Source: Fragilariopsis cylindrus CCMP1102 (taxonomy: Eukaryota; Bacillariophyta; Bacillariophyceae; Bacillariales; Bacillariaceae). Taken from it: a stretch of 64,000 bases of DNA. The notes below the pieces were generated by a model that worked only from the letters and a program-made list of their open reading frames with translations, did no database searches and was not told the origin of the DNA. The position numbers were made by a program, and so were the translations under genes. Location: positions 62,001-126,000 of the forward strand of contig FMBT01000292.1 in assembly GCA_900095095.1 (NCBI GenBank). The letters are read 5' to 3'. Numbering within the stretch: position 1 is the first letter of the stretch; each line of letters begins with the position of its first letter. Positions 8,773 through 18,357 of this stretch are shown here, piece by piece.

Positions 8773-11700
8773 TTACTTCGTTTCTTTCGGTCGAGAGAAA
8801 TAACAAGCATCTCCGTAGCTAAGAAATCTGTATCCTCTATCCTGGGCGTTTTCATATACACTTCGTACTTTCTCAGGGTTGCCAAGGAAGGCAGAGACCA
8901 AAAGCATCAGAGTGGAATCTGGTGCATGAAAGTTTGTGATTAGGTCTTCCACAACGCGAAATTTGTAGCCCGAAAAAATCATGAGACTGGTCCTACCAGA
9001 AATGGTTTCAGCGTGTGATTTATCATTGATCACAGCCTTTAGGGCATCGACGGCTGTGATATTCAGCCCATCGTTTGCCAGAAGCAACTCCAAGTCACTC
9101 CATTCGTGTTGACCGAGAATCATCGCATTGTCATCGCCAACTGCGTTAAAGCCAAGGTCCCTATGTCGACATTCCAATATCTTCTTAACGCCGCACCAGT
9201 AAAGGCTTTCTAAAGTTCTAGAACTAGTCGTACCGACAACAACTATGCGTTTTCTAGATTCCAGTGACTCAATGATTCGTTGAAGCTCGCCGACAGAGAC
9301 AACGAAGGTTTCCCCGTGCATTGCATGATCACGAACGTCTTCGGCGACTACTGGCTTGAAGGTTCCAGCTCCAACGTGAAGGGAAAGATAACTGATATTA
9401 TCTTGACCGATCTTCGCTAATAGTGGGTCGGTGAAGTGAAGGCCAGCAGTAGGGGCTGCAACGCTACCTTCCCCAGATGCGTACACATTATTGTATGCAT
9501 GTTCATCCGACGCTTCCGCGTCACGGTCTAAATATGGCGGAATTGGAACCGACCCTACACTGCGTAGTAATTCAGATACACTATGAATATTTGTATCTTC
9601 TACCAAACACTTTACCGTACACTCAGTGCCATTTCCATTGCTCTTTTCATCTTCGATCCATGGTCCTTTGACCGCCACAACCACGAACGATGCTGATCCT
9701 TTCACGTTCTCCTCGAAAATGTCTCCTACTCGGACTCCTTCTTTGCGGACCATAACAGTTAGTTCAGCATCTGCGCATGTCTTGTCGAGATTTTCGCCTA
9801 AATCGAGAACCATCATTTCAAAGCCACTCTTTTTGTTGGAGTCTTCGACGCTATTTACACTCAATCGAGCGTTTACAACTTTGCTTTCGTTAAAAATGAC
9901 ATGCGCATTACTCAAAAATGGCAAAATTGAATCAGAAAAATTATCAAAGTAACGCACATTACCATCTGTGTCAACATTCAATAACTTAGAGCTTCCTCTG
10001 GGCTCGGCAGGGTATTTGGCAATTGAATCGAATCGTAGGTTGTATGTAAAATCACTCATCTTGATCTTTTCACCTTCCTCTTTCAACATAATTTCATTCA
10101 CCTTACGAGCAGCCTCGTAGTCTTTATCTGTGAGCTCGTTTGCCTCAAATGAAAAGTATTCTAAGTCAACATCAACTCCATTTACACATTTGTGCGTGAA
10201 GGATAAATTTGCGTGATGGTCCATTTCGGAACTCATGGTATTGACTTTGTTCGCGAAACTTAATGCTGCATCATAATCTACAAAGTGAATCGATCTGTGA
10301 AGGGATGAACTCTTCTTCTGCCATGTCGCCTCAACATCTCCAGTCTTTGATGCACGCTGCCATGCGGCTCGGGCAACATTCTTGTACAATTGTGCGACAC
10401 TCAACGGTCCAACACCACCAGGAACAGGAGAATACTGTTTCACTGCTTCATTTGATGTAAGGTTATCTTCAAAACCAAAGTCCGAGAACAAACTATCATG
10501 ATCCTCACTAAATGTTGTACCGATATTAACTACAACAGCATCTTGTTTCAACCAGCTTGCATCAAGTACACCTGGTTCACCAGCACACGACACAACAATG
10601 TCCGCAAATCCTACCATGATCATAAGGTCTTCTTTAGAAGTTTGGGAGTGGGCGACAGTTACGACGGCATTACGAGCGCGAAGCATATGAGCCATAGGAG
10701 ATCCGACAATACGACTTCGTCCAACCACGAGAACATGTTTGCCTTTCAGATCGATATTATAGTTGTCTACCAATTCCATGGCTGCTGCTGGTGTGACAGG
10801 AGGGAGTGGCGATGACGAAGCATCTATTTCGATCTGTCCGATAAAATGTGCCCCATCAACGTCGCGATCGATCTCTATGGCATTATAAGCACGACCCGAA
10901 TCGATGTGATCTGGAAGCGGCCACATTAACTGAATACCATCAAAGTCCTTACTCTTGTAAATCTCGCTGAGTAATTCCTCGGTGGTAGTGATATCTGGAA
11001 GATTAATTTCCTTTACGTTGAAACCATTGCTTTCGCCAGTCGATGTTTTGTTAAACCAACTGTTTTGGTTGTTGCTGTATATTTTGATGCGTCTATCACT
11101 GTGCGTGTACCTGGAAAGTTTCCCTACCGTAATAACAGCTAAAGACGGCTTACGGCCATATGCCTTGTAGAATTCTACTGCGGACTTTCTTGTATCGTCG
11201 AGCGATATTCTAGCCAATTCATTTCCCGCTAGAATCTTTGGTGATGGTTGCCAAATAGAAGGATCGAAACCGAAATTCGAATCGACGTCATTATCATCGA
11301 GGAGCCATGTATTTGCTTCGTTCCATCTCTTAGCATCGATGACGCCATATCGATCCCCATGGAAGGTATCCTTAACATAATCTGCACACAAACCAACACT
11401 TTGAATTGAATAGTCCTTGGATGAATCCCAATGATCGTTTGATTCGTTATCTAAATCTAATATACGTTTAGCTTCCTCTACTCGAATCGAGGCATCTTCA
11501 ATGTCACGAATTGCCATCTCCCATCCGGTAAAGGTTGCATCCAAGAATGCTTGAAGGATTTCACGTCTATCTTCTATTAGATCTTCTTCCGGTGCAAACA
11601 ACATTTGTGAATAGCCTAATTTAGCACCATTCAATCCTTCGAGTGGGATACAATTAACAGTAGCACCGTGCCGTTCAAGTGTCGGTACTTCCGTCGTGGT

Positions 11701-12327
11701 GTACGCTTGAATCAAATCAAATTTACCATCAAGTAAATCCGTATTCTTAGTAGCACGTGGACTAGCAATCACCAAATACTTCTTTGAGCTGTCTTCGTTC
11801 AGAATTCTTTCCATCAGTGACACCGTATCTTCATGTACACCAACAATATCTTTATCGTCGTTACTGTTACTGTTACTGTTACTGCTGTCGTCCTCAATGG
11901 ATGCTAAGCATAATGGTGATGTTCGAAACATAGATGCAACAGCTTTTAATTTCAGGTTTGGATTTTTGAATAGGACAGGTGTAAAAATATTCTGTTCGAC
12001 GCTACCAATAACGACATCATCATTATAGTTTTCTAAGCAAGAACGATGATTTCTAACTCTTTCCATTTCAAGTCCAACAGGACAAATCGGTAAAAAATTC
12101 AAATTGTCGATACCAGCTTTTTCATATAAACCTTCCGTCATAGCACAAGCAATTCCAGCGAACTGAGGAGACATATAGTAGTCTAATTGGATTGCAATAC
12201 TACTTTTGTTACGACGAAGATGAAGAAGATGTGGAATTTGAGTTGTCGTTAAGGCATGACGACCGAGACCGAGACTACTACGGCCATATTTCGATGACGA
12301 AACTTGATTTGAAAGGAATCGAATCAT
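8773..12327 (-). CDS. queA: THI5-like - FolD-like - PCD-like - QueA fusion protein
   Basis: One uninterrupted 1184-codon frame. Residues 1-41 are Ser/Arg/Leu-rich without acids, like a mitochondrial presequence. About 42-345 is an NMT1/THI5-like solute-binding fold (YYMSPQFAGIACAMTEGLY). About 365-660 is FolD-like methylene-THF dehydrogenase/cyclohydrolase (GIQLMWPLP, DVDGAHF, VVGRSRIVGSPMA, VPGGVGPLSVAQL), but the catalytic YxxxK appears as Y407-THS-D411. About 675-750 resembles pterin-4a-carbinolamine dehydratase (SSEMDHHANLSF with His704-His705), lacking the third His of the usual TH motif. Residues 757-1180 are a complete QueA: SVAAPTAGLHFTDPLL, LHVGAGTFKPV, VVVGTTSSRTLES, LITNFHAPDSTLMLLVSAF and YRFLSYGDA. 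QueA transfers and isomerises ribose from SAM onto preQ1 in tRNA, giving epoxyqueuosine. QueA and FolD calls are secure, THI5 and PCD good; a gene-model fusion is unlikely because no stop intervenes. Confidence 0.9.
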   Translation of the reverse strand: MIRFLSNQVSSSKYGRSSLGLGRHALTTTQIPHLLHLRRNKSSIAIQLDYYMSPQFAGIACAMTEGLYEKAGIDNLNFLPICPVGLEMERVRNHRSCLENYNDDVVIGSVEQNIFTPVLFKNPNLKLKAVASMFRTSPLCLASIEDDSSNSNSNSNDDKDIVGVHEDTVSLMERILNEDSSKKYLVIASPRATKNTDLLDGKFDLIQAYTTTEVPTLERHGATVNCIPLEGLNGAKLGYSQMLFAPEEDLIEDRREILQAFLDATFTGWEMAIRDIEDASIRVEEAKRILDLDNESNDHWDSSKDYSIQSVGLCADYVKDTFHGDRYGVIDAKRWNEANTWLLDDNDVDSNFGFDPSIWQPSPKILAGNELARISLDDTRKSAVEFYKAYGRKPSLAVITVGKLSRYTHSDRRIKIYSNNQNSWFNKTSTGESNGFNVKEINLPDITTTEELLSEIYKSKDFDGIQLMWPLPDHIDSGRAYNAIEIDRDVDGAHFIGQIEIDASSSPLPPVTPAAAMELVDNYNIDLKGKHVLVVGRSRIVGSPMAHMLRARNAVVTVAHSQTSKEDLMIMVGFADIVVSCAGEPGVLDASWLKQDAVVVNIGTTFSEDHDSLFSDFGFEDNLTSNEAVKQYSPVPGGVGPLSVAQLYKNVARAAWQRASKTGDVEATWQKKSSSLHRSIHFVDYDAALSFANKVNTMSSEMDHHANLSFTHKCVNGVDVDLEYFSFEANELTDKDYEAARKVNEIMLKEEGEKIKMSDFTYNLRFDSIAKYPAEPRGSSKLLNVDTDGNVRYFDNFSDSILPFLSNAHVIFNESKVVNARLSVNSVEDSNKKSGFEMMVLDLGENLDKTCADAELTVMVRKEGVRVGDIFEENVKGSASFVVVAVKGPWIEDEKSNGNGTECTVKCLVEDTNIHSVSELLRSVGSVPIPPYLDRDAEASDEHAYNNVYASGEGSVAAPTAGLHFTDPLLAKIGQDNISYLSLHVGAGTFKPVVAEDVRDHAMHGETFVVSVGELQRIIESLESRKRIVVVGTTSSRTLESLYWCGVKKILECRHRDLGFNAVGDDNAMILGQHEWSDLELLLANDGLNITAVDALKAVINDKSHAETISGRTSLMIFSGYKFRVVEDLITNFHAPDSTLMLLVSAFLGNPEKVRSVYENAQDRGYRFLSYGDACYFSRPKETK

Positions 12328-13062
12328 TCTTTCTTTGTTTGTTTTAGTTTCAGTTTTGATCTTGATTTGTATGTGCTAACCCGGTGTTCTTCGTTCTTGG
12401 AAAAGATTGAACGATAATAACTGTTTTAAAAAAAAAAAGCGTGTTTGAAAGAACCCAGGTTTAATGGAAAGGAAACACGCACAGTTCTATATCTTGGAAA
12501 TGATAATAGTAGAGTTGTTGAGACGATGACGTACGTTAACGATAACGATAACGACGATCAACAACAACAAGGCAGGGACAATAATACGATACTTCTATGT
12601 AGGTGGTACTATTTTGAGCCCAAGTTTAATAGTTGTTGTTGATGTTATCCATTGATGTTATCCATTGTACAAATAAAACTTTGATGGGTTGAAAATATTA
12701 TTTTGTAAATTCATTTTTTCAGTTTTTGGGGGAGGCGGACAGACGAGCACACTTTATATAACATTTTTTCATTATGGCCCCTGCTTTCAACGCACGCGTG
12801 TCGTTCGCATTTCATTGGAAAATGCTCTCGTCGAAAGAATTTAACAACGACTGAATAATCGAGATTACCGTAACTTACTAGTAGAGTAAAAACGAATAAT
12901 AATTGATAATTCTTGTTTCGTTCATTGCCGATTCGATGCTTGTTCGATACAGTACATTCGATGAATCGTGTGAAAATATAATTGTCTTGTTGAGGACTTT
13001 ATTTCTAATTCCAAACACAGCCAACGTAAAGCAAGGGGAAAACATCCATCAACAAGCACATC
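12328..13062. other. Divergent intergenic region (bidirectional promoter region)
   Basis: 735 bp separating the queA-fusion gene (minus) from the glycosyltransferase-like gene (plus), so it must supply 5' regions for both. It contains an A run, an AACGAT/AACAAC repeat near 12538-12570 and no believable coding sequence. No named promoter element could be identified. Confidence 0.5.
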
Positions 13063-14445
13063 ATGATTCCGGTTCTACAACCTTCTATGCTCGCAAGTTG
13101 TAGAACGATACAATATCAGCAACATGACGACAACGTCGACGACGACAACAGCAACAGCAACGATCAACAGAAGAATGAAACAACAAACGTAACAAAGGAA
13201 AATAACGGGAAACCAGTACTATTATCATTGCTACAATCGCGGCTGCGTTCGTATTACATCAGTTATCGTCGTCATCGGTATCTTCGTCGATCTCTTTTAT
13301 TAGTATGGGCTATTGTCGTCTTTAATTCGACCTATTTGCTATCGATGGCTGGGAGTGAGGAGAAAGTTGAGATAGCTTGGATTGGGGAAAGCGTGATGGA
13401 GTTATTGTCTATCACTACCACTCCACCGGTTGACATTTGTTTCATTACCGCACAGTATGCTAGTTCCATGGAACAGACTGACCGTCTTGTCAATTTAAGA
13501 AAAGAATCCCCCCAGTTTTTCACTGATGAACGCAACAAGTCATTTTTTCATTTCTTTGCCTTTACCAATCGACGAGATTGGATTGCAAAAACAACAACAA
13601 GAGAAGAAGAAGAAGAAGAGGAAGAAGAAGAAGGAAAAAATTCCGAGAAGAAAACGAGATCAACGCAAACAAAAAACGGTGGTGATGATGGTGGTGCTGA
13701 TAACGGTTGGACTATTTTACTACAAGAATTCCCTCCCCAAACCTTTCAACGGTTTATAACTCAATCACGATGGCCAAAATTTCAGGGATTTCGACACGAA
13801 ACGATTCAAGGAAAATGTGACGTTGTTTTCTATATGGATGGTACTGTCTTACCGAAAGGGTCACCGTGGAAATTTCAGAGGGAGGCTCGTCGGATCTTAG
13901 ACAGCGAAGCTCAATTTTCTCAACAGCTTCATCCAAACGCGAACAAAGACGGTGGTGGTATCGCCGGAGAAATGGAACGTTGTCGTGTGAAGAACAAGGA
14001 TATAGATACGAATTTACAAGCCACGAAAGAATGGTTCCAGGCGCAACCTGATTTCATTAACGATTGCGTACTCTATCAAAACACCTACTTTGGTTATGCT
14101 GTTACTTCTCCATCCTTCCGTACCGCAGCCGACTTTGCATGGGGGAGGTTTTCACTCGAACAAGATTCGTGGCGCGACCAACCTCTTTGGTGTTACACAT
14201 TACATCATTTTGGGATTCAACCATTAATAATACCAAGCACTCTATTCGAGTATCAAGGCGATCGAAAGGGGGGTAACAAACACACGTACGGTCTAGATGC
14301 TGCCACCAATGCACAGCAATATTACGACAACAACAACAACAATAGTAATAATAATAATAATGATAATAATAATAATAATAACCAAGGAAACAAGAAAGAA
14401 TTCGATAACAGAAATGACAACAATCAAGACTTAGTGGCAAAATAG
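13063..14445 (+). CDS. Putative glycosyltransferase-like type II membrane protein
   Basis: A 460-residue protein with a short Asn/Asp-rich cytosolic tail, one transmembrane helix at about 77-96 after a basic cluster (YRRHRYLRR), a stem, and a luminal domain from about 120 to 420, the layout of a Golgi type II enzyme. The luminal part contains DICFITAQYASSMEQTDRL, FITQSRWPKFQGFRH, CDVVFYMDGTV (257-260 YMDG) and DSWRDQPLWCYTLHHFGI, which resemble nucleotide-sugar glycosyltransferase folds with a D-x-D-like site. I cannot assign a named family or donor sugar. It has an acidic poly-Glu insertion (about 181-190) and a C-terminal poly-Asn tail. The ATG at 13063 is the first in frame and gives the expected tail-TM order. 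Confidence 0.7.
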   Translation: MIPVLQPSMLASCRTIQYQQHDDNVDDDNSNSNDQQKNETTNVTKENNGKPVLLSLLQSRLRSYYISYRRHRYLRRSLLLVWAIVVFNSTYLLSMAGSEEKVEIAWIGESVMELLSITTTPPVDICFITAQYASSMEQTDRLVNLRKESPQFFTDERNKSFFHFFAFTNRRDWIAKTTTREEEEEEEEEEGKNSEKKTRSTQTKNGGDDGGADNGWTILLQEFPPQTFQRFITQSRWPKFQGFRHETIQGKCDVVFYMDGTVLPKGSPWKFQREARRILDSEAQFSQQLHPNANKDGGGIAGEMERCRVKNKDIDTNLQATKEWFQAQPDFINDCVLYQNTYFGYAVTSPSFRTAADFAWGRFSLEQDSWRDQPLWCYTLHHFGIQPLIIPSTLFEYQGDRKGGNKHTYGLDAATNAQQYYDNNNNNSNNNNNDNNNNNNQGNKKEFDNRNDNNQDLVAK

Positions 14446-14994
14446 TTGAAACTTAGTTCTTTACACATGTACTAAAGAATAAAATTAAACGAAACAGAAC
14501 AAAAAAACTTAAGAATAATGTACCATAGGAGCAAATTGATGATTTCGCTATTCAGTACGAGATAAATTTAATACTAGATTAAATAAGGAAAATTGGTATA
14601 TCATTTGCCTACTTATTATTTCTCTTTCTAAAATAAGCACATTCAGTGTATTACAGTACAATGTATGATATTTCTACTTCAAGTACTAGTATAGTACCGT
14701 ACAGTATGAAAAATATTTAGTATTAGTGTTTGAGCTCTTTTTCTTTTCGAAGAATGCTTGCGGCGCGCGCAAATTGAGGTTATTAAAAAAATGAGGGTAC
14801 GGTACCACGTAGTGAGTCACAAAATCGAAAAGCAAATGTACAGAGTATTGAGTATGCATGCAAGCTTCAGTAATATTGTAGTCAGCAAGAAAAGAAAATT
14901 GAGTGGGAAAACCATCACAACACAATAAGACATCGAAACATTTCGGATAACGATAACGTAACTAGTCTGCGATATTGCACAGTGCTTGGTCCCC
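14446..14994. other. Intergenic region, nothing coding
   Basis: AT-rich spacer between two same-direction genes. It contains several TACAGTA/TACTGTA-type palindromic heptamers near 14650-14705 but no ORF with protein character. Confidence 0.5.
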
Positions 14995-15840
14995 ATGCGT
15001 TTCTCATCGTCTCCGTTTCTTTTTTCGTTGGCAGCATCTGCCAGCTTAAGATTTTCAACTGCAGCAGCTGCCGCAAATACTAATAGTAGCAAGACATCCG
15101 CTTTTGTTATTTCTACTGCGGGTTCTATTCACAACAATATTCCTGATTCGTCTCAATCCCGTCAGTCTCGTTTGAATTTATCTTCAACTACTGGAGGAGG
15201 AACACCTATGATGATAGATCCGGAATATCCAGGCACAGCAGTAGAGCGTATGTTAGCTGCTCGATCACGCGTTACATCTCTAACAAAAGATGAGTTAAAC
15301 GGTGATTGGGATGAAGTTCGACGGAAGATATTATGGGCTGGAGGGCTAAAAGATTTAAACTCATCACGTCCCGGACAAGGTTACACAGGCCATAGTTTTA
15401 ATGATTATAATCATGTTGATCTAACCTGTATGCTTGATAAGGTTTCCAGTAATGAAAATGATGGTAGTGTTAAGAAAATTGCCATTGGTAATCAATTGGG
15501 TCCTGGTATTCTGATCGCATCAATACCAGAACTTGGTGAGGGTGGATCATGGTCGACATGTGCTATTGGTTGTAATCAAAATCCGCCACAAGATGTTGCA
15601 CATATACAATTCCGATCACGAATTGCCTTCAAACTTGTTTGGTGTCCAACTAATACATATGATACATTTGTGTTAGTCGATGATGATGGGAAAGAACTTG
15701 CTCGTGGTACTCCATCAGGACGTACTATACCCAGTCTTCCACAACGTCAAATGAATTACAAAATTGTTAGCGGAAGTAAATATTCATTAGTTGCTGACGA
15801 GGTTGCGGGAATGTCTGCTACTGAAACTAAAACAGAGTAG
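14995..15840 (+). CDS. Conserved-looking unknown protein with N-terminal signal/plastid-type leader
   Basis: A 281-residue product when started at the ATG 14995 (the frame runs slightly upstream only via TTG). The N-terminus MRFSSSPFLFSLAASASLRF is a hydrophobic signal-type sequence ending in ASAS-L, followed by an Ala/Ser/Thr-rich stretch, compatible with secretion or plastid import. The mature part is compact and cysteine-containing (LTKDELNGDWDEVRRKILWAG, YNHVDLTCMLDKV, WSTCAIGCNQNPPQDVAHI, IAFKLVWCPTNTYDTFVLVD), with a beta-rich appearance. I do not recognise the family. Coding character is supported by length, composition and leader. Confidence 0.65.
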   Translation: MRFSSSPFLFSLAASASLRFSTAAAAANTNSSKTSAFVISTAGSIHNNIPDSSQSRQSRLNLSSTTGGGTPMMIDPEYPGTAVERMLAARSRVTSLTKDELNGDWDEVRRKILWAGGLKDLNSSRPGQGYTGHSFNDYNHVDLTCMLDKVSSNENDGSVKKIAIGNQLGPGILIASIPELGEGGSWSTCAIGCNQNPPQDVAHIQFRSRIAFKLVWCPTNTYDTFVLVDDDGKELARGTPSGRTIPSLPQRQMNYKIVSGSKYSLVADEVAGMSATETKTE

Positions 15841-16103
15841 TCCGTAGGACCTACAATTGAAGTTGGAATCGACAACATTAATCTTATAATACGGTAGCAG
15901 CAATGGCAATAACATAAGTGGAATGAATTTATAATAATTATATTGCCGAACGTACTTAGTACACATAAGGTCAAAAACGAAATGTTACTACGACTTTATA
16001 TAATTTTAAATTTTATAGTCAATACTGCTACACTCGTTCGCTTGTTCGCCTTCTATACCGTATTCTGATGATTTATATACTGACTTTAAATTGTTCTTTT
16101 CTT

Positions 16104-16841
16104 TTATCCGTGATATCCTCTTGGTAATGGACCACCTTGATTACTACCAAAACTAAATCCAGTCATTTCCATTTCATTTAGTTGCGATTGTTCCATACGA
16201 TTTTTAATCCTGATTTTACTTTTTAACAAACTTTTTCCTAACGTATTAAAATACTTCCACGAGGATGGATACGGTACATTCGTTGCGTGGCCCATATTCA
16301 TTGTTATTGCTTCCTGTCGTGCATCATTGATACTACGTACCCATATCATTGCCTCCTCATTATTTGATACAGCATAATAATGTTTACGTCGAAGTGTAGA
16401 AACAACAAAAATACTTGTATAGCCAGTAGGCAAATCTCCAATTTGTACATCTGATAGAATATCATTATGAATATGAATAATATCTGTATTTATTGTTTCA
16501 ATATCAAATGGTGAACCTTTTGGTACTGACGAAGATCGGTCTTGATATTTATATAGGTACGAGCCACAAAGAATTAAATACCGTTCCTTCCATGATGGTA
16601 TCAGTCCAAATAACGACGAAAACCATTTCATTATAAATTGTTGGATAAATAATGGAAGGATTGAATAAAATAATGGTATATGAAGTTTCAATACAACACC
16701 ATGCTGTTGCGGTGTAGAATCAATTAAAGACTTTGCCTCAAGTCCAGCTCCCTCACTAATATCATGCATATTGCTCGACGATCGTTGCTGTTGCTGTTGT
16801 TGTCTAGATGAACTAGTAGAACGTTGTCGTATATCAGACAT
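16104..16841 (-). CDS. PH-domain protein
   Basis: A 245-residue protein: a Ser/Gln-rich disordered head (residues 1-40, with a Gln run), an amphipathic/hydrophobic segment at about 50-82 (LHIPLFYSILPLFIQQF), then a pleckstrin-homology domain at about 78-177 (PSWKERYLILCGSYLYKYQD and ending in the typical helix NNEEAMIWVRSINDARQEA with the conserved Trp). PH domains bind phosphoinositides or proteins at membranes; the preceding hydrophobic segment could insert in a bilayer. The ATG at 16841 is first in frame. Its 5' flank is interrupted 355 bp upstream by a 10-kb retrotransposon. Confidence 0.75.
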   Translation of the reverse strand: MSDIRQRSTSSSRQQQQQQRSSSNMHDISEGAGLEAKSLIDSTPQQHGVVLKLHIPLFYSILPLFIQQFIMKWFSSLFGLIPSWKERYLILCGSYLYKYQDRSSSVPKGSPFDIETINTDIIHIHNDILSDVQIGDLPTGYTSIFVVSTLRRKHYYAVSNNEEAMIWVRSINDARQEAITMNMGHATNVPYPSSWKYFNTLGKSLLKSKIRIKNRMEQSQLNEMEMTGFSFGSNQGGPLPRGYHG

Positions 16842-17195
16842 ACTCGATGTTGGTAGTGTATTCGAAATTTTCAGTATTCGATAATAAATAGAACAAGAAT
16901 AATGGAAGGAATGCTTGTACTGATGTTAAGTTATTGTGTCTGCGTTAGCAAAATAATTACTAAACTTTCACTTTCCTTTTCTTGCTTTCTCCTTTTCGTT
17001 TTTGTTGTCGTTATGCTTCTTTCGCGTTGTACTTGTAAATTTGTTGAGTGATGTTGTTGCTTATTAGTGACTAGCCTGTGTGTTGATGTTGTTGTTGTTG
17101 TTGTTGTTGTTGTGTTGGCCATTGCATGTGATGATTCGATGATGTGTTGGCACGATTGCTTCATTCATTCGATGATTGATTGATTCGATTCATTC
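16842..17195. other. 5' flank of the PH gene up to the retrotransposon
   Basis: Contains a GTT/TTG trinucleotide run near 17085-17115 and GATTGATTCGATTCATTC repeats immediately before the element. Short Thr-rich reading frames here are repeat translation. Confidence 0.5.
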
Positions 17196-17463
17196 ACTAA
17201 ATTTAGTTGCACTAAATTTAGCCGGAGTTGCTATGCGACTAAAGTAATTATGTGAATCATTCTTCTGGCTTACCTCGGTTTTGTTGAACACGTTTTTCTG
17301 GATCTATCTAAGTGTATGTAGTTTCGTCAAAAGAGGTTGATTGTTGTCAGTCGTGGCTAACTCGGGACTGAACTGATGTGACCTATTTTTGGTGGATTGT
17401 GTATTCCGGACCACTTGTGTTCCGGGGTTCACTAGCCATTAAAGATACTAAAAGAGCTTCCTC
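17196..17463 (-). repeat. Split direct repeat b2 (268 bp), terminal
   Basis: Matches 17663-17930 over 268 bp. It starts with ACTAAATTTAGTTGC on the plus strand and forms the outer 3' end of the element. Confidence 0.93.
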
Positions 17464-17484
17464 TAGGAGTGAGGATGGTTGTGG

Positions 17485-17663
17485 AAGAAGAAGCGCTTTC
17501 AGCGGTCACGTCAGCTCCGGAGCTGCCTCACAACAAAACACGATGTTTCCAAAAGAATGAGTCCAGAATAGATTTCTCTTCTGGACTTTGATTTTTCTAC
17601 TAGCGCGCGCGTTGTATAAAAATAAATCGCTTGATTCCTTTTTACAGCTTTAACACTCCTTGA
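17485..17663 (-). repeat. Split direct repeat a2 (179 bp), internal
   Basis: Matches 27352-27530 over 179 bp, including the GCGCGCGC tract and the CTCCTTGA end. It abuts b1 and is separated from b2 by 21 bp (17464-17484). Confidence 0.93.
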
Positions 17664-17930
17664 CTAAATTTAGTTGCACTAAATTTAGCCGGAGTTGCTA
17701 TGCGACTAAAGTAATTATGTGAATCATTCTTCTGGCTTACCTCGGTTTTGTTGAACACGTTTTTCTGGATCTATCTAAGTGTATGTAGTTTCGTCAAAAG
17801 AGGTTGATTGTTGTCAGTCGTGGCTAACTCGGGACTGAACTGATGTGACCTATTTTTGGTGGATTGTGTATTCCGGACCACTTGTGTTCCGGGGTTCACT
17901 AGCCATTAAAGATACTAAAAGAGCTTCCTC
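17663..17930 (-). repeat. Split direct repeat b1 (268 bp), internal
   Basis: Second copy of the 17196-17463 repeat; it joins a2 with a one-base overlap at 17663, which marks the recombination junction. The repeat contains a short ORF on the plus strand in each copy, regarded as incidental. Confidence 0.93.
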
Positions 17931-18357
17931 CATCAAACCAACTTTAGTTGGGTATAGTCCCATAAATGTGTGGAATGTTGAAATGACTTCCGGTCATAGC
18001 GTGGGTGTGTTAGGCCAGGCTATGTGCACGGGAGTGAGACTCTAGTGTTAGTGTAGCTAATGTGAAAGTTGAGAATGAAATATTTTGTGTTGCAACCTAG
18101 TTGTAGCTTCGGTGAAAGTTACGATTATTAGTTAACTACTGATTATTCTCTTTTCTTTATATATGTATAGTTAAAAATTGTTGGTTCGATTAGGGGTATA
18201 GAACCTTTTAACAAGATGTTCGTTGGATACGTCGTTATTGTATAGGCGTGATCCTGGTGTCTACGATTTGCTCGGTGTAGATGGATGTCGGAATGGTTGA
18301 GTCAGGAGTGCTATTGGGGTAGCACGACTCTGGACATGGTCGAGGTTGTAGGACTTG
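17931..18357. other. Retrotransposon non-coding segment between extra ORF and repeats
   Basis: About 430 bp of element sequence downstream of the extra ORF with no supportable coding content; probably 3' untranslated or reverse-transcription signals. Confidence 0.5.

Noticed and set aside
16931-17164. 77-codon minus-strand frame with Thr run upstream of the PH gene
   Set aside because: Mostly translation of a trinucleotide repeat, with no conserved-looking sequence.
17378-18045. Two similar short plus-strand ORFs starting MTYFWWIVYSGPLVFRGSLA
   Set aside because: They lie in the two copies of repeat b, so their similarity only reflects the repeat; they oppose the element's transcription.
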